A stretch of DNA of 64,000 nucleotides. It comes from Dyella sp. A6. Lineage in GTDB: Bacteria; Pseudomonadota; Gammaproteobacteria; Xanthomonadales; Rhodanobacteraceae. The position numbers and the translations under genes are program-made. The notes under the pieces are model-generated. The model was not told the DNA's origin. It was given only the letters and a program-made list of their open reading frames with translations, and did no database searches. Shown here piece by piece: positions 1-9,130 of this stretch. The stretch lies in the NCBI RefSeq assembly GCF_036320485.1, contig NZ_CP132911.1, positions 620,001 to 684,000 of the forward strand, read 5' to 3'. Numbering within the stretch: the stretch's first letter is position 1; each line of letters starts with the position of its first letter.

Positions 1-198
1 CGGGACTTGCGCTGGCATGGCCTGCATTGGCACGGCCACGGCGTCGGGCGTGGTGGCCGGCGGCGCGGCCACCGCATGCGCGCCATCCACCATCTGTCCG
101 GTAATCGGCTGCTGCTGGGCAAGTACGGCCGTGCATGGCAGCAGCCCCAGCGCGACGAACGCCATGACCTGGCGCATGAGGGGCATGGGTATATTCAT
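1..198 (-). CDS. Exported protein of the Tad operon, 3' end outside window
   Basis: I do not recognise this gene. Only the first 66 codons are visible; the reading frame is open to base 1. The ATG overlaps the stop of the TPR lipoprotein gene by four bases (ATGA), so it is coupled to the Tad operon. The N-terminus has a hydrophobic core at about residues 11-20 and a likely signal peptidase I site after Ala27 (VLA-QQQ). An Ala/Pro/Val/Thr-rich low-complexity segment follows. The protein is therefore probably periplasmic or surface exposed. Tad loci often end with accessory secreted or OmpA-like proteins, but nothing here decides which type this is. Confidence 0.7.
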   Translation of the reverse strand, partial: MNIPMPLMRQVMAFVALGLLPCTAVLAQQQPITGQMVDGAHAVAAPPATTPDAVAVPMQAMPAQVP

Positions 199-1088
199 GG
201 GTTGGTCCCTTGCGTCGATGAAGTCGGGCCGAAGCGGTCGAGCACGCCGCCCGGAATGCCGGATATCCCGGTGGCTACCGGTATCTGCCGGGGCGAATGG
301 CTAACCGGGGTGACGGTTGCCGTCGAGGATGCATTGGTGCTCGACGATGTGATGCGCAGACGTGTCGCCAGGCGACGGATCGCATCGCGGGAAGCTTGCG
401 GCAGCTTGGCGCCCTGCATGATGGCGTCGGCCTGTTGAGGGTCGCCGTCCAGCAGTGCCCACAGCGCCAGGTTGGCCATCGCCTGCATGTCCGATGGTTC
501 CAACTGCGCAGCCTTGGCCAGCGGCTCGTGCGCGGCGGTGACATGTCCGGCACACAGCCGCGCGTAGCCGAGGTCGCTGAGGTAGGCGGCGTCGATGGGG
601 TCGAGATACACCGCTTTCTGCAGGTCCTGCTCGGCCTGCGCGTGTTCGCCTGCGCGTGCGGCGATCAGGCCTAGGCCATGCCAGGCGGCGGCGGCCTGGT
701 CGCTGTGCAGCAGGCCGCGATAAACCGCCGCGGCGGCGTTGTCCTGGCCGGTCTCGCGCAGGGCGTCGGCACGCAGGCGGCGAAGCTCGGGTGGGCTGCC
801 GTAGCGGAGCCGGTACGCATCGATGTGGGCCAGCGAAGCGTAATAGGCTCCCTGCTGCTGCATCTTGCGGATCAGCTGCAGGTAGACGTCCTGGTTGTCG
901 TGCGGCGAACTGCCCGGTTCCACCAGGCTGGCCGTCGGCACGTGGTTGGGATAGCCGCTGCGAATGCCGCAGCTGGCGAGCAGCATCGTGGCCATGGCCA
1001 TGCCGGCAGATGCGGCCAGCCGGATGGATCGGGGTGGATCCGCACGGTGTCCACCGCGGCGTGGCCCGTCAGCGTGGCGCCTGTCCAT
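195..1088 (-). CDS. tadD: TadD-like TPR lipoprotein of the Tad pilus
   Basis: A 297-residue protein with a long basic N-region, a hydrophobic stretch and a lipobox LASC ending at Cys40, so it is probably lipid-anchored in the outer membrane. Residues about 75-230 are helical tetratricopeptide-like repeats (for example AWHGLGLIAARAGEHAQAEQ and the following YLSDLGYARLCAGHVTAA). TadD proteins of Tad systems are TPR lipoproteins needed for Flp pilus assembly and thought to help position the secretin. The ATG follows the tadC stop by one base and the stop overlaps the next gene. The C-terminal 60 residues are Ser/Thr/Pro-rich and probably disordered. Family assignment rests on TPRs, lipobox and operon position. 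Confidence 0.88.
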   Translation of the reverse strand: MDRRHADGPRRGGHRADPPRSIRLAASAGMAMATMLLASCGIRSGYPNHVPTASLVEPGSSPHDNQDVYLQLIRKMQQQGAYYASLAHIDAYRLRYGSPPELRRLRADALRETGQDNAAAAVYRGLLHSDQAAAAWHGLGLIAARAGEHAQAEQDLQKAVYLDPIDAAYLSDLGYARLCAGHVTAAHEPLAKAAQLEPSDMQAMANLALWALLDGDPQQADAIMQGAKLPQASRDAIRRLATRLRITSSSTNASSTATVTPVSHSPRQIPVATGISGIPGGVLDRFGPTSSTQGTNP

Positions 1089-1089
1089 T

Positions 1090-2037
1090 TCAGTGTCCCC
1101 CCATGCGCGACATCGTGCCGATCAACGCCACCACTGCCGGTCCGGCCAGTACCAGCATCAGCGCGGGCAGCAGGGTCAGCATCATCACCACGGTCATCTT
1201 CACCGACAGCTTGCCGGTCTTTTCCTTCATGCTCATCTTGCGCTGTTCGCGCAGACGGTCGGCGAACTGGCGCAGCGGCTCCTGCACCGCGCCGCCGTGC
1301 TCGTGCACCTGCACGATCATCTGCACCAGGCTGCGCATGTCGTCGTTGTCGAACGATTCGGCCAGCCGGCGCAGCGACTGTGCGCGCGGTCGACCGTGCA
1401 TGTAGGACGTATTGGCGTCGCGCAGTTCGCGCCCGAGCACCGGGAGCACGCTCGGAAAGCGTTCGGCGATGGTCTGCAGACTCTGGTCCATGCTGAAGCC
1501 GACTCCCTGCAGCAGGCGCAGAAGATCGATCAGTAGAGGCAGCTCATCGCGTGCCTGTCGGCGCAGACGGTCGGCCCAAGCGTGCAGCGCAAACTTCGGA
1601 AGCAGGACGCCCAGCGCCAGCGCGGCGAGCAACTCGCACAGCCCGCGGACGCCGGCCGGATGCAGCCAGACGCCGATCGTCAGCGGCAGCAGCAAAGCCA
1701 GTACCAGGCGAAAACCGAGATAGGTGGCCCGGCCGGCCGCGGTGTTGCGATTGGCTTGGTCGAGCAGCAGGCGGTCTTCTGGTGCCAGCAGGGCCTTGCC
1801 CAGGCCATGACCCTCGAAGCGGCGGCCGATCGCCTGCACCGCATCCAGCATGCGTTGCCAAGGGCTGCGCGGATCGGGCTTGGCTTCTTCGGCCAGCGGC
1901 TTGTGCTGCAACGCCCGTTCGATCACCTGCGTCTGCTGATGCCCACTGCGATAGCGCTGCATCATCGCCAGCGCGAACAGCAGGGCGCCGCAGGCCAGGG
2001 CGATCAATGCGAGGACAAGGAGTGCCGTCTCGATCAT
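1090..2037 (-). CDS. tadC: TadC inner-membrane platform protein (T2SSF family)
   Basis: A 315-residue membrane protein of the type II secretion F family. It has an N-terminal membrane helix (residues 1-28), a cytoplasmic linker, a pair of hydrophobic segments around residues 110-155, the conserved soluble core (ELPLLIDLLRLLQGVGFSMD and the following RRLAESFDNDDMRSLVQMIVQ region), and a C-terminal helix pair. TadC pairs with TadB as the inner-membrane platform driven by the ATPase TadA. I chose the ATG at 2037 because it overlaps the tadB stop as ATGA, like other genes in the operon. The open frame extends to 2664 on the same strand, but that part lies inside tadB. Confidence 0.93.
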   Translation of the reverse strand: MIETALLVLALIALACGALLFALAMMQRYRSGHQQTQVIERALQHKPLAEEAKPDPRSPWQRMLDAVQAIGRRFEGHGLGKALLAPEDRLLLDQANRNTAAGRATYLGFRLVLALLLPLTIGVWLHPAGVRGLCELLAALALGVLLPKFALHAWADRLRRQARDELPLLIDLLRLLQGVGFSMDQSLQTIAERFPSVLPVLGRELRDANTSYMHGRPRAQSLRRLAESFDNDDMRSLVQMIVQVHEHGGAVQEPLRQFADRLREQRKMSMKEKTGKLSVKMTVVMMLTLLPALMLVLAGPAVVALIGTMSRMGGH

Positions 2038-2957
2038 AGCGACTTGGCCAGGCGATACAGCAGGAAGCCGCCGAGCAGTTCCAGCACCAGCGCGATCAGC
2101 AGGATCTTCTGCCCCAGTGGATGGTGGAACATCGGCGTGAAGAAAGTCGGGTGCATCAGCGTCATGAAGGTGGCCACGGCCACTGGCAGCAGGCCCAGGA
2201 CCCAGGCGGACATGCGGGTTTCGGATGTGATGGCACGCAGTTCCTGCTGCGCCTGATCGAGGTCGCGCATGAAATCGCTCATGCGCTGCAGGATCTGGTC
2301 GGCGCGACCGCCCATGCGCATGCCGGTACCCAGCACCACGTGCAGCAGTTCGAGCGACTGCAGCCGGTACGGCCGGGAGGCCAGCTGCAGCGCCTGGTCG
2401 AGATCGTTGCCGGCGCGTACCGACAGCATCGCCCGGTCGAGCACTGCTCGCAGCGGCATCTGTACCGACGATGCGGTTACCTGGAAGGCCATCGGCAGGC
2501 TGTTGCCGATCCCGGCAAGCCGGACCATGCCGTCGAGAAAGTCGGGCAGCTGGCGCAGCAGCTGTTTCTGCAGCCGTTCGATGCGGGTACGTAGCCATAA
2601 CCAGACCACCGCCGCGTAAAGCCCCAGCATCAACGGCACGGCCCATGCGCTGCTGACGCGCCACCAGCCGAACAGCGCCAGCATTAGGCCCAGCGCCAGT
2701 GCAATGGCGGGCAGACGCACTCCGGTCGGTAGGCCGGCGCGCAGGCAGAGGTTGTCGGTCGGCAGGCTATCGCTCCGGCGGCGTCGGGCGACCGCTTTTG
2801 CCGGTGCGGCGGCAACGGTGGGCGTGCCGGCCAGGCGCTGCTCGATATGCGCCAGGCTGCGCTGCTGCTGCTGTCGCGCCGTACCGAGCCACCACAGCTC
2901 GATGGCCGCGGCGAGCGCGAGCAGTACCAGACTCAGCAGCGCCAGCACCTGGGTCAT
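2034..2957 (-). CDS. tadB: TadB inner-membrane platform protein (T2SSF family)
   Basis: A 307-residue protein with an N-terminal membrane helix, a basic linker (residues about 45-65), two hydrophobic segments around residues 80-120, a soluble T2SSF core (QLPDFLDGMVRLAGIGNSLP onward) and two C-terminal membrane helices. It is the partner of TadC in the inner-membrane platform of the Flp/Tad pilus machine. Both ends overlap neighbouring genes by four bases (ATGA with tadC and with cpaF), so translation is probably coupled and the subunits made in fixed ratio. Confidence 0.93.
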   Translation of the reverse strand: MTQVLALLSLVLLALAAAIELWWLGTARQQQQRSLAHIEQRLAGTPTVAAAPAKAVARRRRSDSLPTDNLCLRAGLPTGVRLPAIALALGLMLALFGWWRVSSAWAVPLMLGLYAAVVWLWLRTRIERLQKQLLRQLPDFLDGMVRLAGIGNSLPMAFQVTASSVQMPLRAVLDRAMLSVRAGNDLDQALQLASRPYRLQSLELLHVVLGTGMRMGGRADQILQRMSDFMRDLDQAQQELRAITSETRMSAWVLGLLPVAVATFMTLMHPTFFTPMFHHPLGQKILLIALVLELLGGFLLYRLAKSL

Positions 2958-4309
2958 GGCAACGTTCCGCCGCCTTCGCGCAGGAACTGGCGGAACGGCT
3001 CCAGCTTGTGCGTATGCGGGTGGAAGCCCAGGCCGGGCCAGCGGTCGTGCTCGGTGCCTTCCATGTCCACGAAGGTCTCGTGCCGATACATTTCCTGGGT
3101 GGTGATGATGTTGTCGCCCACGCCAGTGACCTCGGCGATGGACGAGATCACGCGGCGACCATTGCTGAGCCGTGCGATCTGGACGATGAAGTCGATCGCG
3201 CTGGCGATCTGCCGGCGCAGACTGTTCTCGCTGCCCTGGAAGCCGGCGAAGCCGGAAAGCATCTCCAGGCGGTAGAGCGCATCGCGCGGCGAGTTCGCAT
3301 GGATGGTGGACATCGAGCCGTCGTGGCCGGTGTTCATCGCCTGCATCATTTCCAGTACCTCGGCGCCGCGCACCTCGCCGACGATGATGCGGTCGGGGCG
3401 CATGCGCAGGCTGTTGCGCACCAGCTCGCGGATGTTCACCGCGCCGTCGCCGTCGAAACTGCCGAGGCGGCTTTCCAGCCGGACCACGTGCGGATGGTTG
3501 AGCGACAGCTCGGCGGTGTCCTCGATGGTGATCACGCGCTCGTTTTTCGGGATGAACGAGGCCAGAGCATTGAGCAGCGAGGTTTTGCCCGAGCTGGTGC
3601 CGCCCGAAATCATGATGTTGCAGCGGCCCAGCACGGCGGCCTGCAGCAGGGTATGGATGGCCTTGTCGAAGGTGCCGCGTCTGAGCAGCTCGTCCGGCGT
3701 GAACGGGTCCTTGCGGAACTTGCGGATGGAGATGCTGGGGCCGGTGACCGACAGTGGTTCGATGATCGCATTGAGACGGCCGCCGTTGGGCAGGCGTGCA
3801 TCGACCATCGGGTTCGACTCGTCGAGTCGGCGACCGAGCGGTGCAAGGATGCGGCGCACGATGCGCAGCAGGTGTCGGTTGTCGCTGAAGCGCACGCCCG
3901 GTTCGCGGTCCAGCACGCCGCCGCGCGACACGTACACGTCGTCGAAGCCGTTGATCAGGATGTCCTCGACCTCCGGGTCCATCAGCAGGTCATCGAGCGG
4001 ACCGAAGCCGGTCAGCTCCTTCACCAAGGCATCGGCGACCTTGCGCATTTCGGTCTCGTTGACCGGAATGCGCCACTCCTGCACGAAGCCCGTGGTCTCC
4101 GTGTTGACGTACTTGACCACGGTGTCGTGCGACCACGAGCCGATGTCCAGCCGCTGGTCCTCGATGCGGTTGAGCAGGAATTCGTGCGCGGCGGACAGCA
4201 CATCCTGAAAGTGCTGGGTCTGTTCGAAAGGTACGCTGTGCGCCGCACCGTTCAGCGCGTCCTCGTCACGACGCATGGCGGCGGACAGGCGGGTATTCGG
4301 CGGGTTCAT
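2954..4309 (-). CDS. cpaF: Tad pilus assembly ATPase CpaF/TadA
   Basis: A 451-residue secretion ATPase of the VirB11/GspE superfamily that powers Flp pilin assembly on the cytoplasmic face. Visible motifs are the Walker A loop GGTSSGKT (residues 236-243), an acidic box at TIEDTAEL (261-268), Walker B region RIIVGEVRGAE (308-318), and the His box HDGSMSTIHANS (329-340). All look intact, and the length is typical of CpaF. The start at 4309 (MNPPN) was chosen because it overlaps the cpaE stop as ATGA and has GGAAAG about six bases upstream; an in-frame ATG at 4321 would overlap cpaE further. Confidence 0.96.
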   Translation of the reverse strand: MNPPNTRLSAAMRRDEDALNGAAHSVPFEQTQHFQDVLSAAHEFLLNRIEDQRLDIGSWSHDTVVKYVNTETTGFVQEWRIPVNETEMRKVADALVKELTGFGPLDDLLMDPEVEDILINGFDDVYVSRGGVLDREPGVRFSDNRHLLRIVRRILAPLGRRLDESNPMVDARLPNGGRLNAIIEPLSVTGPSISIRKFRKDPFTPDELLRRGTFDKAIHTLLQAAVLGRCNIMISGGTSSGKTSLLNALASFIPKNERVITIEDTAELSLNHPHVVRLESRLGSFDGDGAVNIRELVRNSLRMRPDRIIVGEVRGAEVLEMMQAMNTGHDGSMSTIHANSPRDALYRLEMLSGFAGFQGSENSLRRQIASAIDFIVQIARLSNGRRVISSIAEVTGVGDNIITTQEMYRHETFVDMEGTEHDRWPGLGFHPHTHKLEPFRQFLREGGGTLP

Positions 4310-5619
4310 TTGGCTTTCCATCGGGTAGCTCCCCCAAGCGGAATCAATTTCTTCCAGCGCGACTTGGCCGATGCGCGCGGCGTGCTGATACGCAGTCGGG
4401 CGAGCAAGGGCGCCAGGGCGCGTATATACGGATCGCGCGGCGCGAGCTGGTGCAGCAACAGGCCCTGACTGGCGGCGCCGCGCAGTGCGCGCATGCGGCT
4501 GGGCAGCGTGGCCAGCAGGGTCAGGTCGAAGCGTTTCGCGATCTGTTCGGCGGTGACCGCGCACTCGCTGTCGTAGCGGTTGACGATCAGCGACAGGCGA
4601 TGGTCGCGCACGCCCGCACGCTCCAGTTCGCGCAGGCGCGCGTCCAGCGAGACCATCGCGCCGATGCTCTGTTCGGCAACCAGCCAGATCTCGTCAGCCG
4701 TCTGCAGCAGGGCATGCGGAATCTGTTCCGCGGACAGGCCGCCCAGATCGCACAGCATCAGGTCCATGTGGTCGAGCAGGCGATCGACAAGTACGCCGGC
4801 CTCGGCCGCATCCGCGGCTGGCAGCGGCTTGCCGGTACCCTGCGAAAGCACCGCCAGGCGGCTGGAATGCCTCGACAGCGCCGTCCGCAGCAGGGTGGCA
4901 TCGATGCGGCTGGCATTGCGCAGCGCATCGCTGAAATGGAATTCGCCGACCACGCCGAGATACAGCTCGGTGTCACCCGCCGGCTGGCCAAGGTCCAGCA
5001 GCAGGGCCCGTGCGGCCGGTTCCTCCATAGCCGGGTCTGCCGGGCTGTTGCCGGATTTGTCCGTCGGGTTGCGCGGTGGCATGGCCTGTACGCCCAGGTG
5101 CGCGGCCAGGGTGCTGGTACCTACGCCGGGACGAACGCCCAGCAGCAGGATCAGCTGCCCGCGACGGCGGGTTGCCTGGGTACCCTGCGCACGTGCGTTG
5201 GTCGGCAGTTCCAGCGCATGTTCGAGCAGGGTACGGATGTCCTCGTCGCTGGCATCCATGTCCAGGAAGTCCAGCACGCCGGCGCGCAGGGCCGCGAGCA
5301 CACCGGCGGCATTGTCGGCGGTGGTGGCGCCGACGCCGAACAGCGGAAGCCCGGGCGCCAGTGCGGTGAGTCGGCTGGCCAGCGCGGTCGATGCCTGGGC
5401 ATGACCGGGGCTGTAATCCAGCAGGATCAGATGCTGCCCGTGTTCCTGGCGCTCCCAACGCTCAGGCGAGAACAGCCGGCTGTCCTCCCACTGCACGTTG
5501 GCCAGCTTGTGCAGGCGTGCCGCCAGCCGCTCCGCGCGCGCTTCATCCGGCGAGTAGAACAGTACCTTCACGTCGGCGCGCTGTCTGGCAAGGGGAAAAA
5601 TGGACGCTATCGCATGCAT
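4306..5619 (-). CDS. cpaE: CpaE/TadZ-like localisation factor with degenerate P-loop
   Basis: A 437-residue protein with an N-terminal receiver-like domain (residues about 18-140) and a C-terminal MinD/ParA-like fold (about 153-420). TadZ/CpaE proteins sit at the pole or assembly site and recruit other Tad proteins. The P-loop position reads RPGVGTST (163-170). The signature and catalytic lysines of MinD-type ATPases are replaced by Arg and Thr, so ATP hydrolysis may be weak or absent; divergence of this loop is known in the TadZ family. The ATG at 5619 leaves a 14-base gap after the secretin gene, while the open frame continues upstream to 5694 within that gene. Confidence 0.88.
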   Translation of the reverse strand: MHAIASIFPLARQRADVKVLFYSPDEARAERLAARLHKLANVQWEDSRLFSPERWERQEHGQHLILLDYSPGHAQASTALASRLTALAPGLPLFGVGATTADNAAGVLAALRAGVLDFLDMDASDEDIRTLLEHALELPTNARAQGTQATRRRGQLILLLGVRPGVGTSTLAAHLGVQAMPPRNPTDKSGNSPADPAMEEPAARALLLDLGQPAGDTELYLGVVGEFHFSDALRNASRIDATLLRTALSRHSSRLAVLSQGTGKPLPAADAAEAGVLVDRLLDHMDLMLCDLGGLSAEQIPHALLQTADEIWLVAEQSIGAMVSLDARLRELERAGVRDHRLSLIVNRYDSECAVTAEQIAKRFDLTLLATLPSRMRALRGAASQGLLLHQLAPRDPYIRALAPLLARLRISTPRASAKSRWKKLIPLGGATRWKAK

Positions 5620-5633
5620 GACGTCGCTCGTGT

Positions 5634-6965
5634 CTAGCGGGAGAATCCGGGCATCTGGTCCGGGCCGGCGGGTGTAAGCAGCCACTGCCCCCATACCGAT
5701 GGATCGCCCGCTGTCTCGTGCTCGCCCGGCAGCGGCAGCTTGGTGCCGCGTGCGATGGGGTGCACCAGGTGCGGTGTCACCATGATCACCAGCTCCTTGT
5801 CCTGGCGGCTGTATTTCAAGTCGCGGAAGAACGCGCCGATGATCGGGATGTCGCCAAGCAGGGGGATCTTGTCGACTTCGGAAGTAATGTTCTGACTGAC
5901 CAGGCCGCCGATCACGAAGGTCTCGCCATCACCCAGCTCGACCGTGGTGTCCGCGCGGCGCGTGGTGATGGCGGGTACGGCAACACCGTCCAGTTGCACG
6001 GCATTGGTGTAATCGAGGTCGCTTGCCTCGGGCGCCACCTTCAGCGCGATCCGGTTCGGGCCCAGCACGGTGGGTGTCACGGTCAGGCCGATGCCGAACT
6101 TCTTGTAGGTGATGGTGGTGGTGCCCAGGCCCTGCGGCTCGGGTATCGGCAATTCGCCACCGGCCAGAAAGCTGGCGCTCTGGCCGGACAACGCCACCAG
6201 GGTAGGCTCGGCCAGCACGCGCGCCATGCCTTGTCCCCTGAGAAGGTTCAGATCGGCGGCCCAGCTGTGGGCGCCATTGATGTGGCTCAGCACGAGGCCG
6301 AACGCCGAGGAAATACTGCCGGTGGAACTGCTGCTGGAGCCCGGGCTGGTGAAGCTGAAACCGTTGTGCAGGGTTTTGTTGCTGAAGCCCAGTCCGAATT
6401 CATCCAGCGCCGTCTTGTCGAACTCCACCACCTTCACGTCCACCTGCACCACTCCGCCGCTGGCGACGGTGGAGGTATCGGTGACGGTTCCTTTCGCGCC
6501 GGCAGCCGTGGTGGCCGCCTGCAGCGCGCGTTCGTGCGCAAGCATCGTAGGGGTGCTGCCGCTCAACACGGCCTGATGGCCCTGCACGGCAAGGTGGGTG
6601 CCGCTGCCTTGCTGCAGCTGGTCCTGCAGTGCGCCGTTCACGCGGATACGCAGGCGTTGCGGTGAAGCATCGCCGCGTTCCCACAGCAGCAGGGTGGTTT
6701 CGCCGGCATGCTTGCCGACCAGCAGGGCATGCCGGCTGTCGCGGATGCGGACCACGTCGACGACCGAAGGATCGGCGATGGCGATGCGTTCCAGACTGGC
6801 CGGCAGGTACCAGGGGCGTTGCTCGTGCAGTTGCAGGGTCACGTCCGGTGTCGCCGCCGCGGCGACGCTGGGCGGGACGCCCCATGCCGCCACGGCGACC
6901 GTGCCGGCCAGGATACCGGTCAGCATGCGCCAGGAAAAAGTCATGGATGAAGTCCGTCGCATCAT
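5634..6965 (-). CDS. cpaC: CpaC/RcpA outer-membrane secretin of the Tad system
   Basis: A 443-residue protein with a signal peptide (cleavage probably after about residue 36-38, VAAAA-TPD). It continues into the N-terminal pilus-formation domain typical of CpaC (residues about 40-115) and a C-terminal secretin domain (about 165-405) with GATVEL-type beta strands (for example TTVELGDGETFVIGGLVSQN). It forms the outer-membrane channel through which the Flp pilus passes. The start at 6965 overlaps the cpaB stop as ATGA; an in-frame ATG at 6944 (MTFSW) would also keep the signal peptide. Confidence 0.93.
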   Translation of the reverse strand: MMRRTSSMTFSWRMLTGILAGTVAVAAWGVPPSVAAAATPDVTLQLHEQRPWYLPASLERIAIADPSVVDVVRIRDSRHALLVGKHAGETTLLLWERGDASPQRLRIRVNGALQDQLQQGSGTHLAVQGHQAVLSGSTPTMLAHERALQAATTAAGAKGTVTDTSTVASGGVVQVDVKVVEFDKTALDEFGLGFSNKTLHNGFSFTSPGSSSSSTGSISSAFGLVLSHINGAHSWAADLNLLRGQGMARVLAEPTLVALSGQSASFLAGGELPIPEPQGLGTTTITYKKFGIGLTVTPTVLGPNRIALKVAPEASDLDYTNAVQLDGVAVPAITTRRADTTVELGDGETFVIGGLVSQNITSEVDKIPLLGDIPIIGAFFRDLKYSRQDKELVIMVTPHLVHPIARGTKLPLPGEHETAGDPSVWGQWLLTPAGPDQMPGFSR

Positions 6966-7942
6966 AGGGAATGAGCCTGTGTACCGCGGATGATTTCGAT
7001 GCGTTGCACGCGTTGACGGTCATGGCGCGCAATCAGCGGGCGCACGATCGCCTGCCCGGCCAGGCCCAGCCCGTCGATACCTTCATAAGCCTGGTTTTCG
7101 GGCGAGCCCAGCATGTGTCGTTGCGCGGGAGTGAGCCGGGCCAGCGTGGGCAGCACAGAGCGCGTTTTCGGGAACAGCGCGAGATCAGGCTCGCGGGTGT
7201 CGATCGGGTTGCGCAGGGCCAGGTCCAGCTTGCCGTCCTGCATGCCGAGCAGCAGCTGATCCACTTCATCGACGGGCACGGCGAGCACGGCGGTATGTGG
7301 CGGACGTCGATCGGTGGCTGCGGTGGCCTTCTTGTCGGCGCTGGCATGGCTGGCCTGCGCGACGACGGGCAGGCCCTGCGTGCCATAGGCAAGCACGCGC
7401 AGGTGCGAAAGCAGCAGGCGGGTCTGCGGACGCTTCATTTCCGCATCATGGTTGTCGAAGGACGGCGCCGGGCGCAGGCTCAGGAAAACGTCCACGTAGT
7501 CGCCCGGGTGGATGTGGTTGCCGGCCGCGCTTGCCTCGTCCACGGGCACGGCCAGCGCGCGCTCGCCCGGCTTGATTTCCATGGCCAGGCCATGCGCCAG
7601 CAGTCCGCGGGTGATGGTAGTGCCGGCGGGTATCGCCACCAGCGGAACATCGCCGGCGACGGCGTCGACGGTGGCATAGCTGTCGGGCGGCGCATGCGCG
7701 GTGGCCATCAGGTGCAGGGCCGAGGCGGCTATCGGCCGGCCGGCCGGCAGGGCTTGCATGGCGGTTACCAGATGCGCCATGCCGGCGGTGTCTGTCGCGG
7801 CGGCTGCACTGACCGGCGTGTTGCCGGTGTGTGCCTGCGCCTGCGTCCGCGCATTCCGGCGACCCAGGCCGAACGCCACGATCGCCAGCACGACGGCGAT
7901 GACGACAAGCATCAATGCGGCGATGCGGGTTATTTTCTGCAT
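6962..7942 (-). CDS. cpaB: CpaB/RcpC Flp pilus assembly protein
   Basis: A 326-residue protein with one N-terminal membrane helix (residues about 8-26) followed by a periplasmic SAF-type region (RALAVPVDEASAAGNHIHPG followed by DYVDVF). This architecture defines the CpaB/RcpC family, which works with the secretin CpaC at the outer membrane. The gene lies 30 bases after the TadE-like gene and overlaps cpaC by four bases. The length is typical. Confidence 0.92.
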   Translation of the reverse strand: MQKITRIAALMLVVIAVVLAIVAFGLGRRNARTQAQAHTGNTPVSAAAATDTAGMAHLVTAMQALPAGRPIAASALHLMATAHAPPDSYATVDAVAGDVPLVAIPAGTTITRGLLAHGLAMEIKPGERALAVPVDEASAAGNHIHPGDYVDVFLSLRPAPSFDNHDAEMKRPQTRLLLSHLRVLAYGTQGLPVVAQASHASADKKATAATDRRPPHTAVLAVPVDEVDQLLLGMQDGKLDLALRNPIDTREPDLALFPKTRSVLPTLARLTPAQRHMLGSPENQAYEGIDGLGLAGQAIVRPLIARHDRQRVQRIEIIRGTQAHSL

Positions 7943-7972
7943 CGTGAGCTCTCCGGGCTCAGGGCCTGGCCC

Positions 7973-8521
7973 TCAGCCTCCATCGGTATCGATCTGGATG
8001 ATGGCCGTACTGCTGATGGGTTGTCCGATCACCCAGCCGTACAGCGTCTTGGTGCCTGGCAGAAACGGGTCGCTGTCGTAGTTGTACGACGCCGTTACCG
8101 TCATGCATTCCACGTTGGCCGGGACGGTGCCACTGCAGGCGCCCGGCGCGGAAACGACCACGGATGCGACGTTGTTGCTGATGCCGCTCGAACTGCAACT
8201 GGGCGCGGTATTCCCGCTGGGGGTGGAAAACGCCATCAGCCATTGCATGGAATTTTCCGCCGCCTGGCAGGCGTACATGCCGCGCTCCGCATCGGTGCCG
8301 TAATGCAGGGCGGCGCGCGCACCGTTGGAGGCCGCCAGGGTCAGCGATTCGCGGGCGGTAAAGATCAATACCGCGGTAAAGGTCAGCAGCAGCAGCGGCA
8401 ACAGGCCCAACAGAAACACCAGCGCGAATTCGATTGCCACCACGCCATGCTGTCGCGATCGCCGTCCGGCACGGCCGCGATGTTGCGGACAGGTGGTCGG
8501 CGGGATCGTTGCAATCGGCAT
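7973..8521 (-). CDS. tadE: TadE-like minor pseudopilin
   Basis: A 182-residue protein whose N-terminus has the TadE signature: a Gly before a hydrophobic helix with Glu at position +5 (G26 VVAIEFALVFLL, Glu31). A long membrane segment to about residue 55 precedes an extracytoplasmic domain with three cysteines. TadE proteins are processed by the same prepilin peptidase as Flp and act as minor pilins in assembly. Only one TadE/F-like gene is seen here, and no TadG homologue lies in the window. The start at 8521 lies five bases after the cpaA stop. Confidence 0.87.
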   Translation of the reverse strand: MPIATIPPTTCPQHRGRAGRRSRQHGVVAIEFALVFLLGLLPLLLLTFTAVLIFTARESLTLAASNGARAALHYGTDAERGMYACQAAENSMQWLMAFSTPSGNTAPSCSSSGISNNVASVVVSAPGACSGTVPANVECMTVTASYNYDSDPFLPGTKTLYGWVIGQPISSTAIIQIDTDGG

Positions 8522-8526
8522 CGGGG

Positions 8527-9063
8527 TCACCAACGCGCCAGTGCGGGTGCGGCCACGGTGGCCAGTGCGCCCACGCCGAGCCAGGCGGCATAAGGCAGTC
8601 CGTTGCGACCCTTGCGCACCTTGCTGATATGCCGGCCCAGTGCCGACGTCGCCAGCCGGTGCTGGGCCGTCGCCATTCCGGGTAGCGGCCATAGCCGCTG
8701 GCGCGAAAGCAGGATCGCCGTGGCCTGCATACCTGCCAGAAGGCTCGCGATGATCCATACCGGCAGCAAGGCCCTTGCGCCCAGCAGGAACCCGAGCACC
8801 GCGAAGAACTTCACGTCGCCTGCGCCCATCCAGCCGAACATGTACAGCGGCAGCATGGCCAGCAGTCCGATCACCAGTCCGGTGAGTGCCGTCAGCCCTG
8901 GCCATGGCCCGGTACCACCACGCAGCCAGCTTATGGCCAGCATCAACACGCCCAGGCCCAGTGCCGCGAGCAGCCAGCCATTCGGCACACGCCTGGCATA
9001 GAGATCACTCGCGATGATCGCTACGCTCAGGCATGCAGCCAGCAATGGCAGTTCATGGGCCAA
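8527..9063 (-). CDS. cpaA: Prepilin peptidase CpaA/TadV (A24 family)
   Basis: A 178-residue polytopic membrane protease that cleaves the leader of Flp and TadE-type pilins. Both catalytic aspartates of the A24 family are visible: Asp20 in ASDLYARRVPN and Asp83 in GAGDVK. The protein lacks the N-methyltransferase domain of PilD/GspO, as is normal for TadV/CpaA. It lies 67 bases downstream of flp and just upstream of the TadE-like gene. Confidence 0.95.
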   Translation of the reverse strand: MAHELPLLAACLSVAIIASDLYARRVPNGWLLAALGLGVLMLAISWLRGGTGPWPGLTALTGLVIGLLAMLPLYMFGWMGAGDVKFFAVLGFLLGARALLPVWIIASLLAGMQATAILLSRQRLWPLPGMATAQHRLATSALGRHISKVRKGRNGLPYAAWLGVGALATVAAPALARW

Positions 9064-9130
9064 TGACGTATCTCCCTGTGTCGGCCGAAGATCGGTTGTG
9101 CGAAGCGGCGGGCTTCCCGTCGTGATGGCT

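Noticed and set aside
2038..2664. N-terminal extension of the tadC frame
   Set aside because: It lies wholly within tadB on the same strand; the ATG at 2037 gives the usual ATGA overlap and family length.
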